A DNA stretch of 64,000 nt from Methylobacterium sp. (GCA_020253445.1 JADCBP010000014.1:34947-98946), one strand, 5' to 3'; counted from the first letter of the stretch, positions 17,885-28,056 are shown. The notes: a model not told the origin generated them from the sequence alone. Numbers and translations: made by a program.

Positions 17885-18664
17885 CCCCGAAGCCGGCAAT
17901 AGGCCATAGGCCATGAAAGGCGGCGCCACCCAGCCTTCAGCGGTTCGACCATAGGTGAGCAGGCGACCCTGATCGTCGAGCAATCCGCCACCCGCCGCGC
18001 GCAGCAGGGCATCTCCGGCGGCGATATCCCATTGCATCGTGCGCGTGCGACGCGGGTAGAGATCGGCCTCGCCCGTCAGCAGCTTCACGAATTTCAGCGC
18101 CGAGCTCATGCGGATGATCCTGGATGCCCCGCAGCGCGCGAGAATGTCGTCGGTCTCGGCATTGCCGTGGAAATGGCTGGCAAGCGCCACGGGCTTCTCG
18201 CCGGGTGGACGCACGGGCCGCGGAGGCAGCCTCCTGGCCTGGGACAGCGCCCCCCGCGCCGACCAGAGTTCAGAGGCCCCCCACCAGGTTTCATCCCCGA
18301 GCGGCGCGTGCAGAACCCCTGCCGCGGGAATGCCGCGCCGGATGAGAGCGATGCAGACGCAGAAATCCGCCGTGCCGGCAATGAAAGCCCTCGTCCCGTC
18401 GAGCGGGTCGACGAGCAGGAACTCATCGCCGCCCTGAACGCCATGGCTCCGGGGGTTCTCCTCCGAGATCACCGGCAGCGCCGGGAAGGCCCGCGCCACT
18501 TCCTCGAGGATCAGCGCCTCAGAGGCCCGATCCGCTTCCGTGACCGGCGATTGATCCCCCTTCAGCACCGGCCGGGGCCGCAAGGGATGAAAACCGGCGA
18601 GAACACGCCCCGCCTTGCGGGCAATCTCGGCAAGCGCGGCCGCGAGCGCATCGGGCGAGTGCAA
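17876..18664 (-). CDS. cysQ: Inositol monophosphatase family protein, CysQ-like 3'(2'),5'-bisphosphate nucleotidase
   Basis: A 262-residue Mg-dependent phosphatase. Metal-binding motifs are VISEEN, VDPLDGTRAFIAG and WDIAAGDALLRAAGG. The overall order and length match CysQ, which hydrolyses 3'-phosphoadenosine 5'-phosphate from sulfate assimilation; a generic inositol-phosphatase role cannot be excluded. Convergent with the YHS gene and divergent from chpT. Confidence 0.82.
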   Translation of the reverse strand: MHSPDALAAALAEIARKAGRVLAGFHPLRPRPVLKGDQSPVTEADRASEALILEEVARAFPALPVISEENPRSHGVQGGDEFLLVDPLDGTRAFIAGTADFCVCIALIRRGIPAAGVLHAPLGDETWWGASELWSARGALSQARRLPPRPVRPPGEKPVALASHFHGNAETDDILARCGASRIIRMSSALKFVKLLTGEADLYPRRTRTMQWDIAAGDALLRAAGGGLLDDQGRLLTYGRTAEGWVAPPFMAYGLLPASGSG

Positions 18665-18840
18665 GGCGGTTCCTTCCTCGTTCCAACCCTTCCCGCAAGG
18701 CTCGCTTGCCCGTTGGCGAAGGCGCGTGCACCATGTATCACGCGGAAAGACTGGAATTAGAACGCGGGGGCAAAGCGATTCGCAAGGCCGTGCAGAACGG
18801 CCGGTCGCGCTTTTCCGCCGCCGGCCGAGGAAAGCAGAGC

Positions 18841-19494
18841 ATGAACGAAGCGCTCAAGACCATCGATCTCACCCCGCTCGATCTCGCGGCGCTGCTCTGC
18901 AGTCGCGTGTGCCATGACGCGGTTGGCCCGGTGGGTGCCATCGTGAACGGCCTCGAACTGCTCGATGAAGATGACAGTGCCGAAACGCGCGAGATGGCGC
19001 TCGATTTGATCCGCAAGAGCGCGAGGCAGGCCTCCGCCCGCCTGCAATTCGCCCGCATCGCCTTCGGTGCGGCGGGTTCTGCCGGCTCGACCGTCGATAC
19101 GGGTTATGCCCAGCAGCTCACCGAGCAGTTCGTGGCGGATGAGAAGGTGAAGCTCTCCTGGAACACGCCGCGGCTCTATGTGGAAAAGAACCGCGTGAAG
19201 CTCCTGATGAACCTCGTGGTCATCGCGCTTTCTTCCATTCCGATCGGTGGCACCATCGAGGTGCGGATGGAAGGCGATGCCGAAAACCCCGTGTTTCATG
19301 TGGATGCGCGCGGGCCGAAGCCGCGGATCCCGCCGCACCTCATCGAACTGCTGCAGGGCAAGAGCGAGAGCGGTGCCGTGGATGCGCATGGCTTCCAGCT
19401 CTTCTACACCGGCGAAATCGCCCGGGCCTCGGGCATGAAGGTGGATGTCAGCCTCGAAGACGGGCTCGTGCGCCTTGTCGCCAGCCCGAAATAA
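18841..19494 (+). CDS. chpT: Histidine phosphotransferase ChpT
   Basis: A 217-residue ChpT. The dimerisation/phosphoacceptor helix SRVCHDAVGPVGAIVNGLELLDE carries His25, followed by a degenerate HATPase-like domain (KNRVKLLMNLVVIALSSIP). ChpT relays phosphate from CckA to CtrA and CpdR in alphaproteobacteria. The start at 18841 (MNEALK) follows an AGGAAAG site; a longer open frame upstream is not conserved. ctrA lies 6 kb away, with the che operon between. Confidence 0.92.
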   Translation: MNEALKTIDLTPLDLAALLCSRVCHDAVGPVGAIVNGLELLDEDDSAETREMALDLIRKSARQASARLQFARIAFGAAGSAGSTVDTGYAQQLTEQFVADEKVKLSWNTPRLYVEKNRVKLLMNLVVIALSSIPIGGTIEVRMEGDAENPVFHVDARGPKPRIPPHLIELLQGKSESGAVDAHGFQLFYTGEIARASGMKVDVSLEDGLVRLVASPK

Positions 19495-19632
19495 GGGCGC
19501 AGAAACACAACCTGAAGTTTTTTTGCCCGCCCGGCGGGAAGAAAGCCCTGAGCACAACCAATCGGTAACCGTTCTCGGGCAGGGTCTGCGGAAGTATCAA
19601 CGCCCCCAGGGGCTTTCCCGGACCTGCCCGCG

Positions 19633-22380
19633 ATGGATGATCTTCTGCGCGACTTCGTTGTCGAAACGTCTGAACATCTCGAGACCGTCGACGCCGAGTT
19701 GGTGAAATTCGAACGCGATCCGAACAATGGGGCCACCTTGGCCCTGATTTTCCGGCTCGTTCACACGATCAAAGGCACATGCGGTTTTCTCGGCCTGCCG
19801 CGCCTGGAGCGTCTCGCCCACGCGGCGGAGGACGTGATCAGCCAGTTCCGCGACGGCAAGCCCGTCACGGCTCCGGCGGTCACGATGATCCTGAAGACCA
19901 TCGACCGGGTCAAGGGCATCGTCTCCGAGCTGGAGCAATCCGGCAACGAGCCCGAGGGCGATGACGAGGACCTTATCGCCATTCTGAAGGCGCTGGCGAA
20001 GGAAGAGCCGGCAGCCATGGCGCCCGGTGCGGCCGCGCCGGCCATCCCGCAGAAATCCTCTGCCCCGCATCTCCCGGTCGACACCACAGGCACATTGGCC
20101 TTTCAGGTGCTGGAGCGCCCGCTGAAGGAAGACGAGGTCACCCTCGACGAGCTGGAGCGCGCCTTCCGGGAAGCGCCGGGCCCAACACCCTTCGAAAGCG
20201 TGGAAGTCCCGCCCGTGGCGGAAGCAGCGTCTCAGCCAACCATGGCCGCGTCTCAGCCATCAAGCGCGGCGCCCGTCGCTTCGGCGGCACGCGCGGACAG
20301 CGAAGGCAGCGAGAACGAGTCCCATGCCAATTCGATCTCGAAACAGACCGTTCGCGTGGCCGTCGGCACGCTCGATCGCCTGATGACCATGGTTTCCGAG
20401 CTGGTGCTGACCCGCAACCAGCTGCTGGAAATCGCCCGCCAGCGTGACGATTCCGAATTCAAGTCACCGCTGCAGCGCCTTTCGCACATCACCGCCGAAT
20501 TGCAGGACGGGGTGATGCAGACCCGCATGCAGCCGATCGGCACGGCCTGGACCAAGCTCGCCCGGGTCGTTCGGGACATCTCCGGCGAACTGGGCAAGAA
20601 GATCGAACTGATCCAGTCCGGCGCGGAGACCGAAATCGACCGCCAGCTTCTGGAGATGATCCGCGATCCGCTGCTGCACATGGTGCGCAACGCGGCGGAT
20701 CACGGCCTTGAAATGCCGGACGAGCGCGTGGCGCTCGGCAAGCCGGCCACCGGCACCATCCATCTGCGCGCGGCGCAGGAGAGCGGCTACATCATCTGCG
20801 AAGTCTCCGATGATGGTCGCGGCATCGATGTGAACCGCGTCAAGGCCAAGGCAATCGCCAACGGCCTCACGACCGAAGCCGACGTGGCCCGGATGACGGA
20901 AGAGCAGATCCTGCGCTTCGTGATGGAGCCGGGCTTCTCGACCGCCGCGAAGATCACCAACATCTCGGGCCGTGGCGTTGGCCTCGATGTGGTCCGCAGC
21001 CATGTGGAGCAGGTCGGCGGCTCGGTTGATCTGCGCTCGCGGCCTGGAAAGGGCCTCGCGGTCACCATCAAGCTGCCGCTCACCCTCGCCATTGCCTCCG
21101 CCCTCATCGTGGAAGCGGCCGGACAGCGTTTCGCCATCCCGCAGATCGCGGTGGCTGAACTGGTGCGCACGCAGAATGACGGCGATGTCCGCATCGAGAA
21201 GCTCAACGGCCAATCCACGCTTCGCCTGCGCCAGCGCCTGCTGCCGGTCGTCGATGTCGCGCAGGTTCTCGAACTTCCACTCGAGACGAACGCCGCCGGG
21301 CAGGACAATTGCCTCGTCGTCGTCTGCCACGTCGGTGGGTCACGCTTCGGCATCGTGGTGGATGCGATCCACCAGACCGAGGAAATCGTCGTCAAGCCGA
21401 TCTCCTCGAAGCTCAGGCACATGTCGGTCTATTCGGGTGCGACCATCCTCGGCGACGGTTCGGTGATCCTGATCCTCGAACCGGCCGGCATTGCCCGCAG
21501 CATTCTCGATACCGGCTCGCGCGAGAACGTCGCGCAGAACGACAACGATCTTTCGGCCGACCAGCATGCCAATGGCGAGCGTTCGCTGCTGCTGCTCTTC
21601 AAGGCGGGCGGCGTTGGAGGCCTCAAGGCGATTCCGCTCTCCTTCATCGGCCGTCTGGAGGAATTCGAACGCTCGAAGATCGAGGATGCCGGCGGCAAGG
21701 CGGTCACGCAATATCGCGGCAAGCTGATGCCCATCCTCGGCTATGGCGGCATGGAAGGCCTCGAGCCGGAATCGCGCCAGCCTGTGCTGGTCTTCCACCA
21801 GGCAGATCGCGAGATCGGCATGGCGGTGGACGAGATCGTGGACGTCGTCGAAGTCGCCTTCACGATCGACACGACGCATGCGACGCCGGGCACGGTGGGT
21901 GCGGCGATCATCGAGGGCAACGCGGTCGACATCATCGATGTCTCCGAGCTCGTGGCACCTGAACATGGGCAGCAGCAGGTGGCAGGCCCGGCCGGTGGCC
22001 CGGATGTGCTGGTGGTGGAGAGTTCGGAATTCTTCCGCGCCCTCTTCGCGCCGCTGCTCCAGAATGCCGGCTACACCATCAACGTGGTTCCGAGCCTTGC
22101 GGCCGCGCGACATGCCATCGCCAAGGGCAAGCCGGGCGTGATCGTGCTCGATCTCGACCATCCCGGCGAGGAAGCCTTCACCTTCGTGAAGGAACTGTCG
22201 GACGAGCTGGCCCGCCCGCCGGGCGTGGTCGGAGCGGTGACGCGGGGTGGTCCGCGCGTCATCCAGAAAGCCAAGGGTGCCGGGCTGCATGACCTCGTCG
22301 GCAAGTTCGACCGCCAGGGCCTGCTCGCCGCCATCGGCGAAGCCCGGACCGGCATGCAGGGTTGGGAGGTCGCGGCATGA
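19633..22380 (+). CDS. cheA: Chemotaxis histidine kinase CheA with C-terminal receiver-like domain
   Basis: A 915-residue hybrid. HPt domain with His44 (RLVHTIKGTCGFLG); linker rich in Ala/Pro (130-240); P3/P4 kinase (VRNAADHGLEMP, SDDGRGID, GRGVGLDVV); two successive CheW-like modules (about 470-620 and 650-780); then a receiver-like domain (about 790-910) with the Asp in VIVLDLDHPG and Lys in VGKFDRQG. Its acidic pair is reduced to Glu-Ser (VVESSEF), so phosphorylation is uncertain. First gene of the overlapping cheAWYBR cluster. Confidence 0.93.
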   Translation: MDDLLRDFVVETSEHLETVDAELVKFERDPNNGATLALIFRLVHTIKGTCGFLGLPRLERLAHAAEDVISQFRDGKPVTAPAVTMILKTIDRVKGIVSELEQSGNEPEGDDEDLIAILKALAKEEPAAMAPGAAAPAIPQKSSAPHLPVDTTGTLAFQVLERPLKEDEVTLDELERAFREAPGPTPFESVEVPPVAEAASQPTMAASQPSSAAPVASAARADSEGSENESHANSISKQTVRVAVGTLDRLMTMVSELVLTRNQLLEIARQRDDSEFKSPLQRLSHITAELQDGVMQTRMQPIGTAWTKLARVVRDISGELGKKIELIQSGAETEIDRQLLEMIRDPLLHMVRNAADHGLEMPDERVALGKPATGTIHLRAAQESGYIICEVSDDGRGIDVNRVKAKAIANGLTTEADVARMTEEQILRFVMEPGFSTAAKITNISGRGVGLDVVRSHVEQVGGSVDLRSRPGKGLAVTIKLPLTLAIASALIVEAAGQRFAIPQIAVAELVRTQNDGDVRIEKLNGQSTLRLRQRLLPVVDVAQVLELPLETNAAGQDNCLVVVCHVGGSRFGIVVDAIHQTEEIVVKPISSKLRHMSVYSGATILGDGSVILILEPAGIARSILDTGSRENVAQNDNDLSADQHANGERSLLLLFKAGGVGGLKAIPLSFIGRLEEFERSKIEDAGGKAVTQYRGKLMPILGYGGMEGLEPESRQPVLVFHQADREIGMAVDEIVDVVEVAFTIDTTHATPGTVGAAIIEGNAVDIIDVSELVAPEHGQQQVAGPAGGPDVLVVESSEFFRALFAPLLQNAGYTINVVPSLAAARHAIAKGKPGVIVLDLDHPGEEAFTFVKELSDELARPPGVVGAVTRGGPRVIQKAKGAGLHDLVGKFDRQGLLAAIGEARTGMQGWEVAA

Positions 22381-22865
22381 TTGGCGAAAACCGGATGCGC
22401 AACGACGTCATGATCGATAACGAAACCCAGCTCATCAGCGTCACCATCGAAGGCCAGATGATCGGCCTGCCGATCACCGCCGTGCGCGATGTCTTCGCCA
22501 TCACGCGGATGACGCCGGTGCCGCGCGGCGGCCGGGCCGTCGCCGGGCTTGTGAACCTGCGCGGGCACATCGTGACGATCCTCGATCTGGGCGCCCTGCT
22601 CGGCTCGCGCACGGGCGATCGCCAATCCAAGGGCGGCGATACCATGGCCGTGGGCGTGGAATGGAACGGCGAGGTCTTCGGCCTTGTCGTCGATGAAATC
22701 GGCGACGTGCTGTCTCTGACTTCCGATTCGTCGGAGCCGATGCCGGCGAATATGGGCCATACATGGGCGCGATACACCCGGCGTGTTCACAAACTCGAGC
22801 GGGACCTGCTGATCGAGGTCGATCTGCAGACGCTGCTCGATTCCATGACCCTGCAAGCCGCCTGA
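22377..22865 (+). CDS. cheW: Chemotaxis coupling protein CheW
   Basis: A 162-residue CheW. Hallmarks are LISVTIEGQMIGLPITAVRDVF, the VNLRGHIVTILDL strand and FGLVVDEIGDVL. It bridges receptors and CheA. ATG 22377 overlaps the cheA stop (ATGA), with GGGAGG upstream, fixing the start. Confidence 0.93.
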   Translation: MIGENRMRNDVMIDNETQLISVTIEGQMIGLPITAVRDVFAITRMTPVPRGGRAVAGLVNLRGHIVTILDLGALLGSRTGDRQSKGGDTMAVGVEWNGEVFGLVVDEIGDVLSLTSDSSEPMPANMGHTWARYTRRVHKLERDLLIEVDLQTLLDSMTLQAA

Positions 22866-22879
22866 ACGGGAGACCTGCA

Positions 22880-23251
22880 ATGACCTATTGCCTCGTGGTG
22901 GACGACAGCTCCGTCATCCGCAAAGTCGCGCGACGCATTCTCGAAGGACTCGATTTTGAAATCGCCGAGGCAGAAGACGGTCAGCAAGCCGTTCTCGCCT
23001 GCACCAATCGCATGCCGGATGCCATCCTGCTCGATTGGAACATGCCGAACATGGACGGCTACGAGTTCCTGGTGAAACTCCGCACGATGGAGGGCGGCGC
23101 GCACCCGAAAGTGGTGTTCTGCACCACCGAGAACGATGTGGCGCATATCGCCAAGGCCATGGATTCCGGCGCGGACGAATATGTCATGAAGCCCTTCGAC
23201 AAGGACATCCTGACCTCGAAATTCACTGAAGTGGGCCTGCTCGCGGCCTGA
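22880..23251 (+). CDS. cheY: Chemotaxis response regulator CheY
   Basis: A 123-residue stand-alone receiver: acidic pair VVDDSS, phospho-Asp52 in LLDWNMPNMDG, Thr in FCTTEND and Lys in VMKPFD. Phospho-CheY binds the flagellar switch; FliN and FliG are encoded in the same window. Start 22880 follows ACGGGAGA. A CheZ-like phosphatase at 51053 could be its partner. Confidence 0.93.
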   Translation: MTYCLVVDDSSVIRKVARRILEGLDFEIAEAEDGQQAVLACTNRMPDAILLDWNMPNMDGYEFLVKLRTMEGGAHPKVVFCTTENDVAHIAKAMDSGADEYVMKPFDKDILTSKFTEVGLLAA

Positions 23252-23302
23252 TTGCCGCCCGGCCAAATTCTCGCCTTCGCCTTTTTACCCGGAGCCTCAC
23301 GC

Positions 23303-24541
23303 ATGCTGGCCTTGCCGCAAAGACAGCCGATGGCCATGGCACCGCCTCGCGTTCGCGTCGCGGTCGTGGACGATTCGGTTGTCGTGCGAGGCCTGCTCTC
23401 GCGCTGGCTCTCGGAGACGCCGGCCATCGAGGTCGCCGGAACCTTCCGCTCGGGTCGTGAGATCATCGAGGCGTTGCCGATGCTCCAGCCGCGGATCATC
23501 CTGCTCGATCTCGACATGCCGGATATGGACGGCCTTACCGCCCTGCCGCTGATCCTGTCGAAATCGCCGGGCACGCGCGTCATCGTGGTCTCCTCGCTCT
23601 CGGTGCATGGCGCCGAGATGACGATGCGCTGCCTGATGAAGGGCGCGACCGATTACCTGCCGAAGCCCTCCAACCACCGCGAGGTTTCCACCTCGGCGGA
23701 TTTCCGACAGGCGCTCATCGCCAAGGTGCTGGCCGTGGGCGGCATTCGTGCCGCGATGCGCCAGCAGCAGGTGCCTCCGACTCCACGCCCGACGCCCGCG
23801 CCGGCACCCGCTTCCTCAAGCGCGCTTTTCGCCCGCACCTCCTCCGCCGGTCGTGTCGTTGCCCGGCCGGCCCCTTCACCCGCTTCGGTGGCGGTGCCGG
23901 CTGCGGCTCATCCGGGCCGCGTCTCCGCCGGTGCCCGCCCCCTGGAGAAAACGCGGCCGAAGGTGATTGTCATCGGCGCATCCACCGGCGGCCCGCAGGC
24001 GCTGGTGAGCCTGCTGAGCCACATGCCGCGCGTGGCCAGCCGCATACCGATCGTCATCGCCCAGCACATGCCGCCGATTTTCGGCGCGATTTTTACGAGC
24101 CATCTCAAGCAGCATGTCGGGCTTCCGGCCTGTGAGGCCGCCGAGGGCAAGCCGCTGAAAGCCGGTGCGATCTACCTCGCGCCCGGCGGTTGCCACACGG
24201 TGATCCGCCGCCAGTCGGACGGACAGATGATCCTGACCATGCTGCCCTCGGAAGCGCGCGGGCCCTGGCGGCCCTCGATTGACCTTCTTTTCGCGAGCGC
24301 CGCTGATTGCTTCGGTGCCGATGCGCTGGCCATTGCGCTCACGGGCATGGGCAGGGACGGAACGAGTGGTGCGCAGGATCTCATCCAGCGCGGCGCCAAT
24401 GTCATCGTGCAGGACGAGCCATCGAGCGTGGTCTGGGGCATCCCCGGCAGCATCGCCGAGGCAGGTCTTGCCGCAGCCCAATTGCCGCCCGAGAAGCTCG
24501 GGGAACTCGCGCAGTCTCTGGTGGAAGGAAATGCAGCATGA
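23303..24541 (+). CDS. cheB: Protein-glutamate methylesterase CheB
   Basis: A 412-residue CheB. N-terminal receiver (VVDDSVVVRG; Asp69 in LLDLDMPDMDG; Lys in LPKPSN), a long Ala/Pro linker (about 160-220), then the methylesterase domain with the Ser motif VIGASTGGPQAL, AQHMP and the Asp in LTGMGRDG. It demethylates receptors for adaptation. Start 23303 follows CCCGGAG; upstream codons of the open frame are not conserved. Confidence 0.93.
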   Translation: MLALPQRQPMAMAPPRVRVAVVDDSVVVRGLLSRWLSETPAIEVAGTFRSGREIIEALPMLQPRIILLDLDMPDMDGLTALPLILSKSPGTRVIVVSSLSVHGAEMTMRCLMKGATDYLPKPSNHREVSTSADFRQALIAKVLAVGGIRAAMRQQQVPPTPRPTPAPAPASSSALFARTSSAGRVVARPAPSPASVAVPAAAHPGRVSAGARPLEKTRPKVIVIGASTGGPQALVSLLSHMPRVASRIPIVIAQHMPPIFGAIFTSHLKQHVGLPACEAAEGKPLKAGAIYLAPGGCHTVIRRQSDGQMILTMLPSEARGPWRPSIDLLFASAADCFGADALAIALTGMGRDGTSGAQDLIQRGANVIVQDEPSSVVWGIPGSIAEAGLAAAQLPPEKLGELAQSLVEGNAA

Positions 24542-25380
24542 GCATCCATGCGATCCAGAAGACGATCGAGTTCATCAAGCAGGCGGCCGGTATCGTGCTG
24601 ACGCCGGAGAAGGCCTATTTCGTGGAGGCCCGCCTCGCGCCGGTTCTGCGCGAGGAGAATATCGCCGGCCTCGACGATCTCCTGCGCCGGGTCGAGACCG
24701 GGGACCGCCGTTTGCAGCAGCGCATCATCGATGCTCTGACGACCAACGAGACCTTCTTCTTCCGCGACCGCCAGCCCTTCGACCATTTCCGCGATGTCAT
24801 CATGCCGGAGCTGCATCAGCGCCGCTCGCCGGAAAAGACGATCCGCATCTGGTGCGCTGCCTGCTCCTCGGGGCAGGAACCGTTTTCGCTCGTGATGCTG
24901 CTCGACGAGATGCGCGCGAGGATCGGCAGCCGCCAGGTCGAGATTGTCGCGACCGACATCTCGGAAGCGATCCTCTCGAAGGCCAAGGCCGGCCTTTTCA
25001 ACCAGTTCGAAGTGCAGCGCGGCCTCCCCACCAAGCTGCTGCTGCAGTTTTTTCAGAAGCAGGGCGACAATTGGAAGATCTCCGACGATGTCGTGCGCCG
25101 CGTGAGCTTCCAGAGATTCAACCTGATGGATGATCCGCGTCCGCTCGGGACCTTCGATGCCATCTTCTGTCGAAATGTTCTGATCTATTTCGATCGCCTC
25201 ACGCGCTCGAAGGTGTTCGACAAGCTCGCAAGCCGGCTTGCGCCGGATGGGTTCCTGCTGCTGGGCGGTGCGGAATCGACCTTCGGAGTCACCGAGCGCT
25301 TCGTGAGCCACGCGAGAGAGCGCATGCTGCTCGTGCCGGCGCCGGTTCAGAAGCCGGAGCTTCGCATCGCGGGCGCCTGA
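24538..25380 (+). CDS. cheR: Chemotaxis protein methyltransferase CheR
   Basis: A 280-residue CheR: N-terminal helical domain with TTNETFFFRDRQPF, SAM-binding IWCAACSSGQEPFSLVM, ATDISEAIL, and IFCRNVLIYFD. It methylates receptor glutamates, opposing CheB. ATG at 24538 overlaps the cheB stop (ATGA). Last gene of the che operon; a terminator follows. Confidence 0.94.
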   Translation: MSIHAIQKTIEFIKQAAGIVLTPEKAYFVEARLAPVLREENIAGLDDLLRRVETGDRRLQQRIIDALTTNETFFFRDRQPFDHFRDVIMPELHQRRSPEKTIRIWCAACSSGQEPFSLVMLLDEMRARIGSRQVEIVATDISEAILSKAKAGLFNQFEVQRGLPTKLLLQFFQKQGDNWKISDDVVRRVSFQRFNLMDDPRPLGTFDAIFCRNVLIYFDRLTRSKVFDKLASRLAPDGFLLLGGAESTFGVTERFVSHARERMLLVPAPVQKPELRIAGA

Positions 25381-25420
25381 CGCCGGCCATCCGCTCGCCA
25401 TTCAGGGAGCCGGTCAGGGA

Positions 25421-25445
25421 GCCGGGCGGCAAAGCCCGGCTTTTT
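25421..25445 (+). terminator. Rho-independent terminator of the che operon
   Basis: Stem GCCGGGC/GCCCGGC with a 6-nt loop followed by T5, 40 bp after cheR. Confidence 0.85.
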
Positions 25446-25472
25446 CATGTCGGCCGCCCCGGCCCGCCCAAT

Positions 25473-25501
25473 AAAAAACCCGCCTCGGAGGAAGCGGGTT
25501 T
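25473..25501 (-). terminator. Rho-independent terminator of ctrA
   Basis: On the minus strand, stem AACCCGC/GCGGGTT followed by T6, 25 bp beyond the ctrA stop. It faces the che terminator, insulating the two convergent units. Confidence 0.85.
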
Positions 25502-25526
25502 CGAATTCCTGGAGGATCAGCCGGGA

Positions 25527-26228
25527 TCAGGCGGGGATTTTTTCGTCCGCGTCGGTGGGCTCGCGCAGAACATAGCCACGGCCCCAGACCGTCTCGATAT
25601 AGTTGCGGCCGCCCGAGGCATTCGCGAGCTTCTTGCGCAGCTTGCAGATGAACACGTCGATGATCTTGAGTTCCGGTTCGTCCATGCCGCCATAGAGATG
25701 ATTGAGGAACATTTCCTTGGTCAGCGTCGTGCCGCGGCGGAGCGAGAGCAGCTCCAGCATCTGGTATTCCTTGCCGGTGAGGTGCACGCGGTGCCCGCCG
25801 ACTTCAACGGTCTTCTGGTCGAGATTGACGATGAGATCGCCCGTCGAGATCACCGATTGCGCATGGCCCTTGGAGCGTCGAACGATGGCGTGGATGCGCG
25901 CCACCAGTTCGTCCTTGTGGAACGGCTTGGTGAGGTAATCATCAGCACCGAAGCCGAGGCCCTTCACCTTGTCGTCGATGCCCGCCATGCCCGAGAGGAT
26001 CAGAATCGGAGTCTTGACCTTCGCGACGCGGAGCGAGCGCAGAACCTCATAACCCGACATATCCGGGAGGTTCAGATCCAGAAGGATGATGTCGTAGTCG
26101 TAGAGCTTGCCAAGATCGATCCCTTCCTCGCCGAGATCCGTGAGGTAGACGTTGAAATTCTCGCTCTTGAGCATCAGCTCGATGCTCTTGGCCGTCGCGC
26201 TGTCGTCTTCGATGAGGAGCACGCGCAT
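25527..26228 (-). CDS. ctrA: Cell-cycle response regulator CtrA
   Basis: A 233-residue OmpR-type regulator nearly identical in layout to Ctr[21 protein letters not shown], phospho-Asp51 in [41 protein letters not shown], and the DNA-binding wing [26 protein letters not shown]. It controls cell-cycle, flagellar and pilus genes through TTAA-N7-TTAA boxes. The C-terminus ends in KIPA, not the di-alanine degron of Caulobacter. Its upstream region holds several TTAA half-sites (26303, 26334, 26352, 26383), so autoregulation is plausible. Confidence 0.97.
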   Translation of the reverse strand: MRVLLIEDDSATAKSIELMLKSENFNVYLTDLGEEGIDLGKLYDYDIILLDLNLPDMSGYEVLRSLRVAKVKTPILILSGMAGIDDKVKGLGFGADDYLTKPFHKDELVARIHAIVRRSKGHAQSVISTGDLIVNLDQKTVEVGGHRVHLTGKEYQMLELLSLRRGTTLTKEMFLNHLYGGMDEPELKIIDVFICKLRKKLANASGGRNYIETVWGRGYVLREPTDADEKIPA

Positions 26229-26664
26229 GTTTCGAAACCCCAGCTTCCGTCACGGTTGGCATCCGCCACCGGCGCGCGGAACGGACCGCCACCCGGGAGC
26301 GATTAACTTCTCAACAAAGATAAGCCCGAAGAGTTAACAAATGGTAATTCGTTAAGGCAAGCTTGCCACACGGAGGAACCGATTAATCTAACCTCAGGAG
26401 CAATTTATAAAGTTTTGCGCAGCGGCTTATCCTTTTGATTCACCTTCTCAGAAATTCTCCCCAAGCGATTCAACAGATTCGCGATTTCGCCTCGGCCGCA
26501 CACCCATCCGTCAAGATCAGCCCGGGGCAGCGCATCGCCTCCTCCCCAGCCGTTCAAGGCTTCCGACTGTCGCATATTCCAAAATCATGCGAATCTTGGA
26601 CGCGAATCACCCCATCAGCGCAACGGGATTGCGGGCCCAGGGGTCCGCGCGCAGCGGAGCGACA
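26229..26664. promoter_or_regulatory. Divergent ctrA/fliI control region
   Basis: A 436-bp, comparatively AT-rich gap. It holds TTAA half-sites at 26303, 26334, 26352 and 26383 and a perfect palindrome GGCAAGCTTGCC at 26356-26367, related to the GGCAA-N3-TTGCC sites before fliF and flhA but with a 2-bp spacer. No exact TTAA-N7-TTAA is present (nearest: TTAA-N7-TAAT at 26334). Probably controls both genes. Confidence 0.5.
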
Positions 26665-27993
26665 ATGTCCGGACAGACCCTTCAAGGCCTGATCGACGAG
26701 CTGCCCGAACACATGGTCTATGGCCGCGTGGGCGCGGTGCGCGGGCTGACGATCGAAATCGTCGGCCCCCTTGGCCATATGGAACTGGGCGGGCTCGTCT
26801 CCATCGAGACCGACCGCTCCGAGCCGGTGCTCTGCGAGGTGGTGGGCTTCGATTCAGGCCGCGCGATCGCAATGCCCTTTGCGAATGTGGAGGGCTTGCG
26901 CCGGGGCTGCCCCGCGCATGTCGTGAGCCGCCGCGCGGCGATCCGCCCCGATCATTCCTGGCGCGGCCGGGTGATGGATGCCTTCGGCCGCCCGATTGAT
27001 GGCAAGGGCCCGCTGCGGCCGGGCCCACGCCCCTACAATTTCCGGAACGAGCCCCCGCCCGCGCACAGGCGACAGCGCGTCGGCGCGCCGCTTGATCTGG
27101 GCGTGCGCGCGCTCAATGCCTTCCTGACCTGCTGCAGCGGTCAACGCATGGGCATCTTCGCCGGCTCGGGCGTGGGCAAATCCGTGCTGCTCTCCATGCT
27201 CGCGCGCAATTCCTCGGCCGATGTCTCGGTGGTCGGCCTTGTGGGCGAGCGCGGCCGCGAGGTGCAGGAATTCCTGCAGGACGATCTCGGCGAGGAAGGC
27301 CTCGCGCGCTCGGTGGTCGTGGTCGCGACCTCGGATGAGCCGGCCCTGATGCGCCGGCAGGCGGCCTATCTCACCATGGCGATTGCCGAGTTCTTCCGCG
27401 ATGAGCGGATGAACGTGCTCTGCATGATGGATTCCATCACCCGATTTGCCATGGCGCAGCGGGATATCGGCCTCAATGTCAACGAACCGCCGACGACCAA
27501 GGGCTACACGCCAAGCGTTTTCGCCGAATTGCCGCGCCTGCTGGAGCGCGCGGGGCCGGGCGAGGAAGGGTCGGGCACCATCACCGGCATCTTCACCGTG
27601 CTGGTCGACGGCGATGACCACAACGAGCCGGTGGCCGATGCGGTGCGCGGCATTCTCGACGGGCATATCGTGATGGAGCGCCGGATCGCCGAGCGCGGGC
27701 GCTACCCGGCCATCAACGTGCTCAAGAGCGTTTCGCGCACCATGCCGCGCGCGGCAGACCCGATTTACCTGCCGACCATCGTGAAGGCGCGGAACCTCAT
27801 GGCCACCTATGCGGATATGGAGGAACTCATCCGCCTCGGCGCCTACCGCAAGGGAACGACCCCGGAAGTGGACCGCGCGATTGACGCGAATCCGGAACTC
27901 GAAGGTTTTCTTTCCCAAGGTAAGGAAGAATCAACCTCCCTCGGCGAAAGCTATAGTCGTCTCGCGGATATCGTTAATCGGCTGGGGGAATAG
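26665..27993 (+). CDS. fliI: Flagellum-specific ATPase FliI
   Basis: About 442 residues. An F1-beta-like ATPase with Walker [10 protein letters not shown], Walker B-type [18 protein letters not shown], the [18 protein letters not shown] segment and [19 protein letters not shown]. It energises type III flagellar export. An in-frame ATG at 26587 would add 26 residues but lacks a ribosome site; 26665 follows AGCGGAG and gives normal length. Followed by fliJ. Confidence 0.95.
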   Translation: MSGQTLQGLIDELPEHMVYGRVGAVRGLTIEIVGPLGHMELGGLVSIETDRSEPVLCEVVGFDSGRAIAMPFANVEGLRRGCPAHVVSRRAAIRPDHSWRGRVMDAFGRPIDGKGPLRPGPRPYNFRNEPPPAHRRQRVGAPLDLGVRALNAFLTCCSGQRMGIFAGSGVGKSVLLSMLARNSSADVSVVGLVGERGREVQEFLQDDLGEEGLARSVVVVATSDEPALMRRQAAYLTMAIAEFFRDERMNVLCMMDSITRFAMAQRDIGLNVNEPPTTKGYTPSVFAELPRLLERAGPGEEGSGTITGIFTVLVDGDDHNEPVADAVRGILDGHIVMERRIAERGRYPAINVLKSVSRTMPRAADPIYLPTIVKARNLMATYADMEELIRLGAYRKGTTPEVDRAIDANPELEGFLSQGKEESTSLGESYSRLADIVNRLGE

Positions 27994-28056
27994 CAGCAGG
28001 CTTTCTCCCGGTCAGCCCCGGCGTAACTCGGGGCCGGTCAAGGAGTAGTCAGGACC

